From Bacteroidales bacterium (lineage in GTDB: Bacteria; Bacteroidota; Bacteroidia; Bacteroidales; UBA12077): a stretch of DNA of 64,000 nucleotides. Where the stretch lies: NCBI GenBank assembly GCA_028282785.1, contig JANQHE010000076.1, forward strand, positions 24,547-88,546, written 5' to 3'. A program made the translations under genes and the position numbers. Below the pieces are notes generated by a model, which was given only the letters and a program-made list of their open reading frames with translations, was not told the origin of the DNA and searched no databases. Of this stretch, positions 42,541 to 51,514 are shown one piece after another. The number at the start of each line of letters is the position of its first letter. Position 1 is the first letter of the stretch.

Positions 42541-44487
42541 ATGTCTCAGGATAAGCTTAAATATAAAGAATTTCTGGTAGCTAATGTTCTTATGGCAAAA
42601 GAAGAGATCTCAGAAAAAAATGCTTTAAGTACTTTAGAATTAATACAACGAAAAAGAATTGAGAAACCTATTATTACAATAAGTATTAATTCTTCCTCAA
42701 TAGTTTCAGAAGTTTTTTATTTAAAAGAAAAGATAGAGGAATACCTTAGTGAAAGAGATATTGATGCAATGTTAATTCCTGTTGGAAGTATTGGACTGTG
42801 CAACTTAGAGGTAATTTTATCGGTTCAGTTACCAGGGAAGACCCAACTATTTTATAAGCAGGTATCACCTGAAAATATCATTTCTATTCTAGATGGGACA
42901 TTTAATAATTTTATCCAAGAGGAAAATGTATTAGGACAGCAAAGAAATGAGTTCCAGGATATGTGGGAAGGTGTCCCATATTTGGATGAACTGGCATATT
43001 TTAAAAATCAACAAAGATTAATACTGAATAATTGTGGATTTATTAACCCTGAATGCATCGAAGAATATATTGCAAAAGGCGGATATAAATCTTTTTATAA
43101 AGTCATAAATTTCCATACTCCGGAAGAGATTTGTGATATTATTGAAAATAGCCAGCTTCGGGGGCGCGGAGGTGAAGGTTTTCCAACAGGAAAAAAATGG
43201 AAGATTGCCTATCAAACACCTAGTGATCAGAAATATTTAATTTGTAATGCTGGTGAAAGTGATCCCGGGGCTTTTATGGAACGTTTGCTTATGGAAAGCG
43301 ATCCTCATAAATTAATTGAAGGGATTGCCATTTCTGCGTATGCGGTTGGAGCGCAAAAAGCATATATCTATATTGAATCTGAGTATGAAATTTCAATCCA
43401 AAGAATAAAAAATGCAATTACACAGGCAAAGGAATATGGAATTCTTGGTCATGATATTTTTGAAAGCGGATATAATCTTGAAGTTATAATAAAGAAAGGC
43501 GCAGGGGCTTATGTTTGCGGTGAAGAAACTGCTTTAATCAGCAGTTTGGAAGGTAAACGTGGAAAACCACACTCTAAACCACCATACCCGGCAGTTCAGG
43601 GATTATATAACCAGCCAACGGTTGTAAACAATGTTGAGACACTTGTAAATATTCCAATTATTATTGAAAAGGGCGCTGAATGGTTCACCTCAGTTGGAAC
43701 AGAAGAAAGCAAAGGAACCAAAGTATTTTCTGTTTCGGGGAAAGTAGACCTGAATTGCCTGGCCGAGGTTGAAATGGGAACCAAATTGCGAGATGTAATT
43801 TTCAGGGTTGCCGGGGGAATAAAAAATGGGAAACGATTCAAAGCAGTTCATATTGGAGGACCATCCGGAGGTAGTTTAGCAGAAAATCATCTTGATACAA
43901 TGATTGATTATGAGTCGGTAATGTTAACAGGAGTTTCTCTGGGATCAGCAGGAATAGTCGTTTTAGACGAAGATAACTGTATTATTGATATGGTAAAATA
44001 TTTCATGAATTTCATGAAAAAGGAGAGTTGTGGAATTTGTATACCCTGTAGGGAAGGAACAAGGCGAATGCATGAAATACTTGAAAACATCAGTAAGCGT
44101 CCGGTTGATGAAAACGGGCATACAACTTTGCAGCGTTTTAAAGGAGTAATGCAATTGGAGAGTCTGGCCGAAGTTCTAAAGGACACCTCAATGTGTGGAT
44201 TAGGACGTAAAGCATCTAATCCGGTGTTAAGTACACTGAAATGGTTCAGGGAAGAATATGAAGATCATATTTTTGAACGTAAATGTGAAGCAGGAATATG
44301 TCAGGAACTAAGAACGTTTGAAATAGATGTGGAAGCCTGCACAGGATGTACATTATGTGCTAAGAAATGTCCAACAGGAGCCATTTTTGGTACGGCCAGA
44401 AATGCACATTTTATTGTACAAGATAAATGTATTGGATGCGGAATTTGTTTTGATACATGCAAGTTCTCGGCTGTAATAAGTAAATAA
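42541..44487 (+). CDS. hydB: NADH-binding flavoprotein subunit HydB of [FeFe] hydrogenase 2, N-terminal cluster lost
   Basis: A 648-residue HydB. The N-terminal thioredoxin-like domain is still recognisable (PVGSIGLCNLEVIL aligns with the TGCFGFCEKG region of the first HydB) but only one of its four 2Fe-2S cysteines remains. The NuoF core is present: LRGRGGEGFPTGKKW, ESCGICIPCREG for the [4Fe-4S] cluster. The FMN/NADH motif reads CNAGESDPGAF instead of CNADEGDPGAF. The C-terminal two-cluster ferredoxin is complete (CTGCTLCAKKCP, CIGCGICFDTC). These changes suggest a different electron path from the first enzyme. Confidence 0.92.
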   Translation: MSQDKLKYKEFLVANVLMAKEEISEKNALSTLELIQRKRIEKPIITISINSSSIVSEVFYLKEKIEEYLSERDIDAMLIPVGSIGLCNLEVILSVQLPGKTQLFYKQVSPENIISILDGTFNNFIQEENVLGQQRNEFQDMWEGVPYLDELAYFKNQQRLILNNCGFINPECIEEYIAKGGYKSFYKVINFHTPEEICDIIENSQLRGRGGEGFPTGKKWKIAYQTPSDQKYLICNAGESDPGAFMERLLMESDPHKLIEGIAISAYAVGAQKAYIYIESEYEISIQRIKNAITQAKEYGILGHDIFESGYNLEVIIKKGAGAYVCGEETALISSLEGKRGKPHSKPPYPAVQGLYNQPTVVNNVETLVNIPIIIEKGAEWFTSVGTEESKGTKVFSVSGKVDLNCLAEVEMGTKLRDVIFRVAGGIKNGKRFKAVHIGGPSGGSLAENHLDTMIDYESVMLTGVSLGSAGIVVLDEDNCIIDMVKYFMNFMKKESCGICIPCREGTRRMHEILENISKRPVDENGHTTLQRFKGVMQLESLAEVLKDTSMCGLGRKASNPVLSTLKWFREEYEDHIFERKCEAGICQELRTFEIDVEACTGCTLCAKKCPTGAIFGTARNAHFIVQDKCIGCGICFDTCKFSAVISK

Positions 44488-44496
44488 TCAGGAATT

Positions 44497-46221
44497 ATGC
44501 TTATCGATATAGAAGTAAATAATAAAAAGATACAGGCAAAAAAAGGTGAGACTGTTTTGGAAGCTTTAAACAAGAGTGGAATAAAAGTACCAACTTTATG
44601 TCGTATGGAAGGTTTTTCTTCAACCGGAGCTTGTCGAATGTGTGTAGTTGAGGTTGAAGGTAAATCAGGTTTAATTCCGTCATGTTCATATCCTATTGAA
44701 GAATCGTTAAAAATAAGAACGCATACCCCACGGGTAATTCAGGCGAGAAAAATGCTCGTTGAATTACTTCTTTCAAACCACCCTGATGACTGTTTGTATT
44801 GTTCAAGTAATAGCAATTGTGAGCTTCAGGATATGGCAGTTGAACTTAATATTCGAGAGAGAAGAATTTCAGGAGAAAAAACAAAAGCCAATATAGACCA
44901 ATCAAGCCCTGGAATTGTCAGGGATCCGGCAAAGTGCATTTTATGTGGTCGTTGTGTCAGGGTATGTGAAGAAGTTCTTGGGGTTTCTACCTTTGACTTT
45001 AAAAAGCGAGGTCATAAAACCGGTATTGCAACCAGTATGGATAAGGATCTGAACTTTTCGAATTGTGTTCATTGTGGACAATGTTTGGTAGTTTGCCCAA
45101 CAGGTTCTTTATTTGAGAAAACAAATATTGATGTGGTCCAACAAATGTTGAACAATCAAGATGTTGAGGTAATTGTTCAATATTCTCCAAGTATTGCTGT
45201 TTCTATTGCAGACGAGTTGGGATTACGCCCGGGGAAAGATTTAAACGGGATTTTAAATGCGGTTCTGCGAAGAATAGGTTTCAGTAGGATTTTCGATACT
45301 TCTTTTGCCGCAGATGTTGCAATTTTTGAACAATCCGCTGAATTAGCCGATAGGATTAAAAATGAAGAAAATATCCCAATGTTAAGTAGTTGTTGTCCGG
45401 CATGGATTAAGCATATGGAGCAGTCTTTTCCGGATATGACTGATCTTGTTTCAACAACAAAATCTCCACAACAAATTTTAGGAGCATTGATTAAAACTTA
45501 TTATGCTCAAAAAGAGAATGTTGCACCTGAAAAGATTTTTTCAGTATCCGTTATGCCATGTACGGCAAAGAAATTCGAATCGCAACGTGAGGAAATGACC
45601 CAGCGTGGAATTTCAGATATTGATGCGGTTTTAACTACCCGGGAGTTATTGAAATTAATAAGGCTTTATGGTATTGATGTACATTCTATAGATGAAGAAA
45701 TGTCAGATAATCCCTTTAATACAAGAAGCTCAGCATCAAAATTAGTTTCAGTTTCGGGAGGATTATCAGAGAGTTTGGTTCGAACTTTAAGTTACCATTT
45801 AACTGGAAAAGAATTATCCAATCTTAAAATTACCAAACTTAGAGGTACAAAGGAAATACGCGAAACTGAAGTTAAAATAGGGAAGTACCAGGTAAGATTG
45901 GCAGTTGTTAATGGGCTGGGGACAGCTAATAAACTATTATCGGAAATTAGAGAAGGTAAAAGCAAAGCACATTTTATTGAAATAATGGCTTGTCCCGGAG
46001 GGTGCATAAATGGTGGAGGACAACCTTATGATACGGATGAAAAATCATTGAAAAACAGATCAAAGGCTATTTATGACCTGGATGAAAAAGAGGCAATTAA
46101 AGTAGCTCATAAAAATCCTAGTTTAATTAGTTTATACAATGAATTTTTAGGAGACCCATTTGGGGAAAAGTCTATTAAGTTATTGCATACCAGTTATAAA
46201 AAACGCGATGTGTTATTATAA
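44497..46221 (+). CDS. hydA: Catalytic subunit HydA of [FeFe] hydrogenase 2
   Basis: A 574-residue catalytic subunit with the full set of motifs: N-terminal 2Fe-2S (CRMEGF, CRMCVVEVEG), HPDDCLYCSSNSNC for the His-ligated cluster, CILCGRCVRVC and CVHCGQCLVVCP, then H-cluster motifs SSCCPAW, MPCTAKKFES and ACPGGCINGGGQP, and the small-subunit-like end. The relay Cys and all ligands are intact, so it should be active. It is clearly diverged from HydA 1 rather than a recent copy. It is nine bases from hydB and eleven from the sensory kinase. Confidence 0.94.
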   Translation: MLIDIEVNNKKIQAKKGETVLEALNKSGIKVPTLCRMEGFSSTGACRMCVVEVEGKSGLIPSCSYPIEESLKIRTHTPRVIQARKMLVELLLSNHPDDCLYCSSNSNCELQDMAVELNIRERRISGEKTKANIDQSSPGIVRDPAKCILCGRCVRVCEEVLGVSTFDFKKRGHKTGIATSMDKDLNFSNCVHCGQCLVVCPTGSLFEKTNIDVVQQMLNNQDVEVIVQYSPSIAVSIADELGLRPGKDLNGILNAVLRRIGFSRIFDTSFAADVAIFEQSAELADRIKNEENIPMLSSCCPAWIKHMEQSFPDMTDLVSTTKSPQQILGALIKTYYAQKENVAPEKIFSVSVMPCTAKKFESQREEMTQRGISDIDAVLTTRELLKLIRLYGIDVHSIDEEMSDNPFNTRSSASKLVSVSGGLSESLVRTLSYHLTGKELSNLKITKLRGTKEIRETEVKIGKYQVRLAVVNGLGTANKLLSEIREGKSKAHFIEIMACPGGCINGGGQPYDTDEKSLKNRSKAIYDLDEKEAIKVAHKNPSLISLYNEFLGDPFGEKSIKLLHTSYKKRDVLL

Positions 46222-46232
46222 AATTTGGTGAG

Positions 46233-48215
46233 ATGGCAAATACAAGCAGGGATTTAGTATATACGCTTAAGAACCGATGCAGAGTTTGTTACACTTGTGT
46301 TAGAGAGTGTCCTGCCAAAGCAATTAAGATAATTAACGGACAGGCAGAAGTATTAAACGAACGTTGCATTGTTTGCGGGAATTGTACCAAAGTATGTAGT
46401 CAGGGAGCTAAAGTATATTTAAATACAGTGGACCGTTTTTATAATTTATTAAAAAATGGAAGAAAAAATGTAGCAATTGTTGCACCAAGTTTTCCGGCAG
46501 AATTTAAGGAGATTTCGAATCATAAGATATTTGTTTCAATGGTTAGGGCTATTGGTTTTGATATTGTTTCCGAGGTAGCTTTTGGTGCCGATTTAGTTGC
46601 AAAAAAATACCGGGAACTAATTGATAAAGGCAGTGATAAATGTTTTATTTCTTCGGATTGTCCGGCGGTTGTTTCTTATATAGAGCATTATCATTCAGCC
46701 TTGGTTAAAGATTTAGTTCCTATTGCATCACCCATGGTTGCAATGTCGAGGGTAGTTAAAAAGAAATATGGTGATGACATAAACCTGATTTTTATTGGTC
46801 CGTGTGTTGCAAAAAAATCAGAATCGGATGAAGTGGATGAGATGATCACTTTTACTGAACTTAGAAGTGTTTTTGAAGAAAAAGGAATTACCCAAAAAAC
46901 TGTTGTCCCAACAGAATTTGATCCTCCTTTGGGAGGTAAAGGAGCAATTTTTCCGGTAAGTAGAGGTTTATTACAAACTGCAGGAATTACTGATGACGTA
47001 TTCGATGGAAATATAATAGTCGCCGAAGGAAGAACAAATTTCCAGGAAGCAATCAAAGAATTTGAAGATGGTTTACTACGTTCGCATCACCTGGAATTAT
47101 TAAGTTGTGAAGGTTGTATCATGGGCCCTGGAATGTCAAGTAAAGGGAAGCACTATACCCGAAGGATTTTAGTAAATAATTATGTTCAGAAAAAAATTAA
47201 TAGCTTAAACGAAACAGATTGGCAAAAGCAAATCAACGAATATATCGATATTGATTTATCTGCAGAATTCGAACCAAAACACAAATCATTGAAATTTCCT
47301 GATTGGAGTGAGATTCAGAAAGTATTGGAATCTATGGGGAAACTTACTCCAAAAGATCACTTAAATTGCGGTGCATGTGGTTATGAATCATGTGAAGATC
47401 ACGCAACTGCAATTGTACAGGGGTTGGCTGAAAACGAGATGTGTTTACCATTTACGATAGAACAATTGCATAATTCCGTAAATGAGCTTGCGATAACAAA
47501 TGACAAGCTTACTTCAATGCAGCAAGCATTAAAACAATCGGAGAAAATGGCAAGCATGGGACAACTATCTGCCGGTATTGCCCATGAATTGAATAATCCT
47601 CTGGGAGTGGTAATTATGTATGCAAATATTTTATTAGATGAAGCTCCTAAGGATTCACCTATTTACAATGATCTAAAATTAATTGTTGATCAAACAAATA
47701 GGTGCAAAAAGATCGTAAGTGGGTTACTTAATTTTGCTCGAAAGAATCAGGTTAATTCTTCGAAAATAGATATTGTAAAACTTGCTAAACAAAGTGTTCA
47801 GGCAGTGGTTGTGCCAAAAGGAATTGAAGTATCTATCGATCAGGAGAATGTAAAAGATCCCTATGCAATGATCGATCATGAACAAATGATACAGGTGTTA
47901 ACAAATTTGATCAAAAACGCAATTGATGCCATGCCTGATGGAGGAAAAATTGATATTAAACTTGAGGATAATAACGATGAAGTACTTTTTTCAGTTAAGG
48001 ATACAGGAATTGGGATAGACCAGGATTCAATTGATAAAATATTCGAACCATTCTATACCACAAAAGGAATTGGGATGGGAACGGGGTTAGGACTTGCAAC
48101 TACGTACGGTATTGTTAAAATGCATAAAGGAAAAATTACAGTGTATTCAAATAATGACCCTAAGAAGGAATCAACAGGTACAGAGTTTAAAATATCAATT
48201 CCCCGGTTTCAGTAA
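46233..48215 (+). CDS. Sensory [FeFe]-hydrogenase fused to a histidine kinase
   Basis: A 660-residue protein: ferredoxin domain with two complete motifs (CRVCYTCVREC, CIVCGNCTKVC), [FeFe]-hydrogenase domain (about 75-365), CGACGYESC-type FeS domain near 385, a coiled linker, HisKA with His451 in SAGIAHELNNP, and a HATPase domain (about 545-655; GLGLATTYG). H-cluster motifs are altered as in the PAS protein: SSDCPAV without relay Cys, IGPCVAKK, and CEGCIMGPG with CxxC spacing. No PAS domain is present. It is co-transcribed with the second hydrogenase and followed by a REC protein, so H2 sensing is likely converted to phosphotransfer. Confidence 0.9.
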   Translation: MANTSRDLVYTLKNRCRVCYTCVRECPAKAIKIINGQAEVLNERCIVCGNCTKVCSQGAKVYLNTVDRFYNLLKNGRKNVAIVAPSFPAEFKEISNHKIFVSMVRAIGFDIVSEVAFGADLVAKKYRELIDKGSDKCFISSDCPAVVSYIEHYHSALVKDLVPIASPMVAMSRVVKKKYGDDINLIFIGPCVAKKSESDEVDEMITFTELRSVFEEKGITQKTVVPTEFDPPLGGKGAIFPVSRGLLQTAGITDDVFDGNIIVAEGRTNFQEAIKEFEDGLLRSHHLELLSCEGCIMGPGMSSKGKHYTRRILVNNYVQKKINSLNETDWQKQINEYIDIDLSAEFEPKHKSLKFPDWSEIQKVLESMGKLTPKDHLNCGACGYESCEDHATAIVQGLAENEMCLPFTIEQLHNSVNELAITNDKLTSMQQALKQSEKMASMGQLSAGIAHELNNPLGVVIMYANILLDEAPKDSPIYNDLKLIVDQTNRCKKIVSGLLNFARKNQVNSSKIDIVKLAKQSVQAVVVPKGIEVSIDQENVKDPYAMIDHEQMIQVLTNLIKNAIDAMPDGGKIDIKLEDNNDEVLFSVKDTGIGIDQDSIDKIFEPFYTTKGIGMGTGLGLATTYGIVKMHKGKITVYSNNDPKKESTGTEFKISIPRFQ

Positions 48216-48230
48216 TTAATACAAATAATA

Positions 48231-48626
48231 ATGGCAGAAAAAAGAAAACAAATACTAATAGCCGACGACGATGAGGATTATTTATTCCAAATGGAAACGT
48301 ATATCCGAAGTTTTGGTTTTGATGTGATAAGAGCCGAAAGTCAAAAAGAAGCTGAGATATTGATTGAAAATACAAAACCGGATCTGGCAATTTTCGATTT
48401 AATGATGGAAAGGGATGATAGTGGTTTTATACTTTGCTATAAGATGAAAAGAAAACACCCAGATGTTCCAATTATTTTGGCTACTGCCGTAGCATCCGAA
48501 ACAGGGATTTCATTTGGTGTAAATTCTGCAACTGATCAACAATGGATAAAGGCTGACTTATATTTGGAAAAAGGTATCAGGAAAGATCAGTTGCATAAAG
48601 AAATTAATAAATTATTAAAGTTATAA
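48231..48626 (+). CDS. Single-domain response regulator (REC)
   Basis: A 131-residue REC domain: acidic pocket Asp12-Asp14, phosphoacceptor Asp56 in IFDLMM, the Thr in LATAVA and the Lys in LYLEKGI. There is no DNA-binding output. A loop after Asp56 (MERDDSGF) is longer than usual. It follows the hydrogenase-kinase by 15 bases and is its obvious phosphate target, probably acting on the next hybrid protein or on another partner. Confidence 0.9.
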   Translation: MAEKRKQILIADDDEDYLFQMETYIRSFGFDVIRAESQKEAEILIENTKPDLAIFDLMMERDDSGFILCYKMKRKHPDVPIILATAVASETGISFGVNSATDQQWIKADLYLEKGIRKDQLHKEINKLLKL

Positions 48627-48658
48627 CATAACACGTCAATTAAAAGAATAATGAATAT

Positions 48659-48733
48659 CGATTAACGAATATTGATTTTAGAAGTAAATATTTAATTTTT
48701 GAAATTACTTCATCATTCTAAAATCGTTAATCG
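48659..48733. repeat. Long imperfect inverted repeat between two signalling genes
   Basis: CGATTAAC (48659-48666) pairs with GTTAATCG (48726-48733), and inside it GATTTTAGAA (48674-48683) pairs with TTCTAAAATC, and AGTAA with TTACT. TTCTAAAATC occurs again just downstream, so the right arm is partly duplicated. It lies in the 138-base gap 48627-48764. The left flank shares 17 bases with the repeat at 7549-7590. Confidence 0.6.
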
Positions 48734-48764
48734 TCATTCTAAAATCAAATATATTTAATATTAG

Positions 48765-49883
48765 ATGAAGAAATTAAATGTTTTAGTTGTGGATGATGAA
48801 CCTGGAATTCGTTCCGGAGTGAGTAGAATATTGAATAATTTTACAGTTAGTTATCCTTTTATGGATGCTGATATTGGATTTAATGTAATTGAGGCAGAAA
48901 CAGGTGAGAAGGCAATTGATATTATCGATTCAGAGCAAATTGAGATTGTTCTTTTAGACAATAAATTACCAGGTATACAAGGAACTGATGTACTGGATTT
49001 TATCAATAAAAATAAACCGGACATTTTGGTAATGATGATAACTTCTTATGCATCATTGGAATTAGCGATTAAAGCAACTAATATAGGCGCTCATGATTTT
49101 ATTCCTAAACCGTTTACACCACAGGAGTTAAAATCATCTTTGGAAAACGTTTCCAAACATCTTTTCCTTCGAGGAATGACTAAGAAAATGAACAAAGAAG
49201 GAAAAGAGATCCGTTATCAGTTTTTATCGGTATTGTCGCATGAATTAAAAGCACCGTTAAATGCAATAGATGGATATTTACGCATGATGCAAAATAAAGA
49301 GGCAGGAGAGAACATTGAAGATTATCAACAGATGATTGAGAGATCTTTAAATAGGATCAAAGGCATGAGAAATCTTATTATGGATTTGTTAGACCTTACC
49401 AAAATTAGGTTAGAAAAGAAAACAGAAAGATTAGAAAATGTAAAAATTAAAAATGTCGCACAAAATGCAATTGAATCAATTAATCCTTATGCAATTCAAA
49501 AAGATGTAAACATCAGTTTAACTGATGAGAGTAATTGTGAACTAAATGCTGATCCGAGCGATATTGAAATCATTTTTAATAACTTGATATCTAACGCGGT
49601 TAAGTACAATAAAGATGGTGGGAAGGTTGAGGTAAAACTTGAAATGAACAATAACAAATTACTTATTTCAGTAACTGATACAGGGATAGGTATGACAAAC
49701 GAAGAAACAAAGAAACTTTTTAATGAGTTTTTCAGGGTTAAAAGCGAACAAACTAAACATATAACAGGCAGTGGATTAGGGCTATCCATTGTGAAAGGAA
49801 TAGTAGATCTATATCATGGTGAAATTAAGGTGGAAAGTAAGACAGGAGAAGGTTCTACTTTCAGTATAATATTGCCAATGTAA
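48765..49883 (+). CDS. REC-histidine kinase hybrid protein
   Basis: A 372-residue protein with an N-terminal REC domain (Asp65 in VLLDNKLPG; Thr in MITSYAS; Lys in IPKPFT), a HisKA domain with His159 in SVLSHELKAP, and a HATPase domain (N box NNLISNAVKY, G1 DTGIGMT, G2 GSGLGLSIVKG). The input is therefore a phosphorylated REC instead of a ligand sensor, which fits a relay from the hydrogenase-kinase upstream. No DNA-binding output is seen in this locus apart from rex. Confidence 0.9.
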   Translation: MKKLNVLVVDDEPGIRSGVSRILNNFTVSYPFMDADIGFNVIEAETGEKAIDIIDSEQIEIVLLDNKLPGIQGTDVLDFINKNKPDILVMMITSYASLELAIKATNIGAHDFIPKPFTPQELKSSLENVSKHLFLRGMTKKMNKEGKEIRYQFLSVLSHELKAPLNAIDGYLRMMQNKEAGENIEDYQQMIERSLNRIKGMRNLIMDLLDLTKIRLEKKTERLENVKIKNVAQNAIESINPYAIQKDVNISLTDESNCELNADPSDIEIIFNNLISNAVKYNKDGGKVEVKLEMNNNKLLISVTDTGIGMTNEETKKLFNEFFRVKSEQTKHITGSGLGLSIVKGIVDLYHGEIKVESKTGEGSTFSIILPM

Positions 49884-49923
49884 TTTTTTTTTGTAAATTG
49901 ACCAGTTAAATAAATTAATTGAT

Positions 49924-50550
49924 ATGAATAGACTTCCGGAAAAAACCATAGGAAGATTAAGTGAATACAGAAGAACCTTATTGAATTGTTTGGCCGATGG
50001 CAAAACACATATTTATTCTCACGAATTAGCAAATTTGCATAATATAACTGCTGTTCAGGTTCGAAGAGATATTATGCTTATCGGATATTCAACCACTTTA
50101 AAGAAAGGTTATGATGTTAAAGCATTAATTGATGTTATCGGTGATATTATTGATACCGAAAAAGGATTGAATGCTGCAGTTATTGGAATAGGTAATTTAG
50201 GACGTGCAATTACGACTTATTTTAAAGGAAAGAGAACAAAGCTGAAAATTGCCGCTACATTTGATACTGACCCGGAGAAAACCAATAGAGTTATATCCGG
50301 TGTTAAGTGTTATCCAATGAGCGAATTAAATAATGTTATAAGAGAACAAGATATTAAGATTGGAATATTAACCGTACCACCGGAAGATGCTGCAGTGGTT
50401 TCGGAATCATTGATTATGGCAGGTATAAAGGGAATCCTGAATTATACTTCAACCCCTTTAAACGTTTCTCCAAATGTGTACCTCGAAGAATACGATATGA
50501 TCACTTCGTTAGAAAAAGTAGCATATTTTGTAAAACAAACAGAAGAATAG
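49924..50550 (+). CDS. rex: Second Rex-family redox-sensing repressor
   Basis: A 208-residue Rex: winged helix with ITAVQVRRDIMLIGYS near residues 41-56, where the usual D/E-KD-L/F-S pattern reads RRDIML, and a Rossmann domain with VIGIGNLGRAI near residue 92. It ends the second hydrogenase operon, 40 bases after the hybrid kinase. Its recognition helix clearly differs from that of Rex at 11921, so the two may prefer different operators. Two operator types (TGTGA-N6-TCACA and TGTTA-N6-TAACA) are seen in the window. Confidence 0.9.
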   Translation: MNRLPEKTIGRLSEYRRTLLNCLADGKTHIYSHELANLHNITAVQVRRDIMLIGYSTTLKKGYDVKALIDVIGDIIDTEKGLNAAVIGIGNLGRAITTYFKGKRTKLKIAATFDTDPEKTNRVISGVKCYPMSELNNVIREQDIKIGILTVPPEDAAVVSESLIMAGIKGILNYTSTPLNVSPNVYLEEYDMITSLEKVAYFVKQTEE

Positions 50551-50581
50551 TAGCCTAGAATTTGAATATATTTATTTAAAG

Positions 50582-51514
50582 ATGAAGGTACACAGAAGCT
50601 TTGAGAGTTTAGGACAAATTAAGAATCCGGTAGCAACAACAGGAACCTTTGATGGTGTTCATATAGGCCATAAAGTTATTATTGACCGTTTAAATACATT
50701 GGCTGAAAATATAAGTGGTGAGTCGGTTTTGATAACATTTCATCCGCATCCCAGGAGAGTTTTATATCCGGAAACTGCAGGTAAAAACTTAAAGCTTATT
50801 AATTCACAAAATGAAAAGATACATTTACTTGAAAAAGCAGGACTTGATCATTTGATAATAATCAACTTTACAAAAGAATTCTCGGAGACAACCTCACAGG
50901 AATTTGTCGAAGATATTTTGTTAGCCAAAATGAATGCAAAAATAATAATTGTTGGCTTCAACCACCACTTCGGGTATAATCGTGAGGGTGATTATTCGTA
51001 TTTATATGAGTTAACTAAAACTCATGATTTTAAAGTTGAAGAGATCCCGGAGCAGGATTTGGAAAATGAAACGGTGAGTTCAACTATTATTCGTAAGGCA
51101 TTGTTGGAAGGCAGAATTCAAAGAGCGAATGCTTACCTTGATCATTTCTTTATTATAACCGGAAAATTAAAAGATGGCCATCCAAAGTGTTTAGAAGTTG
51201 GATTTCCAACGCTTGAAATGATTATCTGGGAAGATGTCAAACTTGTTCCACCGGAAGGTGTGTATGCTGTTAGCTTAACTTCAGAAGGTGCTAGATATCG
51301 TGGTATGTTAAATATTAAAACGTTTAAAGGCTCAAATTTCCCTAGTATTCAGATTCATTTATTCGATTATGATTCAAATTTTAATTTAAGAAATAAGGAA
51401 GCTACAATTACTTTTCACAAGAGAATGCGTGATGAACTCCAATTAGATGATCCACAAAGCCTTAAAGTTCAATTAGAAAAAGATAAAGAAGAGATCGAGG
51501 AATTAATATATTAG
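50582..51514 (+). CDS. ribF: Bifunctional riboflavin kinase / FAD synthetase RibF
   Basis: A 310-residue protein with an N-terminal nucleotidyltransferase domain (TGTFDGVHIGHKVIIDRL near 19-36; FHPHPRRVLYP near 57) and a C-terminal flavokinase domain (GHPKCLEVGFPTLEM, PPEGVYAVSL). It makes FMN and FAD, the cofactors of HydB and the [NiFe] gamma subunit, though ribF is a housekeeping gene and its position may be chance. It overlaps the convergent TonB receptor gene by four bases. Confidence 0.94.
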   Translation: MKVHRSFESLGQIKNPVATTGTFDGVHIGHKVIIDRLNTLAENISGESVLITFHPHPRRVLYPETAGKNLKLINSQNEKIHLLEKAGLDHLIIINFTKEFSETTSQEFVEDILLAKMNAKIIIVGFNHHFGYNREGDYSYLYELTKTHDFKVEEIPEQDLENETVSSTIIRKALLEGRIQRANAYLDHFFIITGKLKDGHPKCLEVGFPTLEMIIWEDVKLVPPEGVYAVSLTSEGARYRGMLNIKTFKGSNFPSIQIHLFDYDSNFNLRNKEATITFHKRMRDELQLDDPQSLKVQLEKDKEEIEELIY

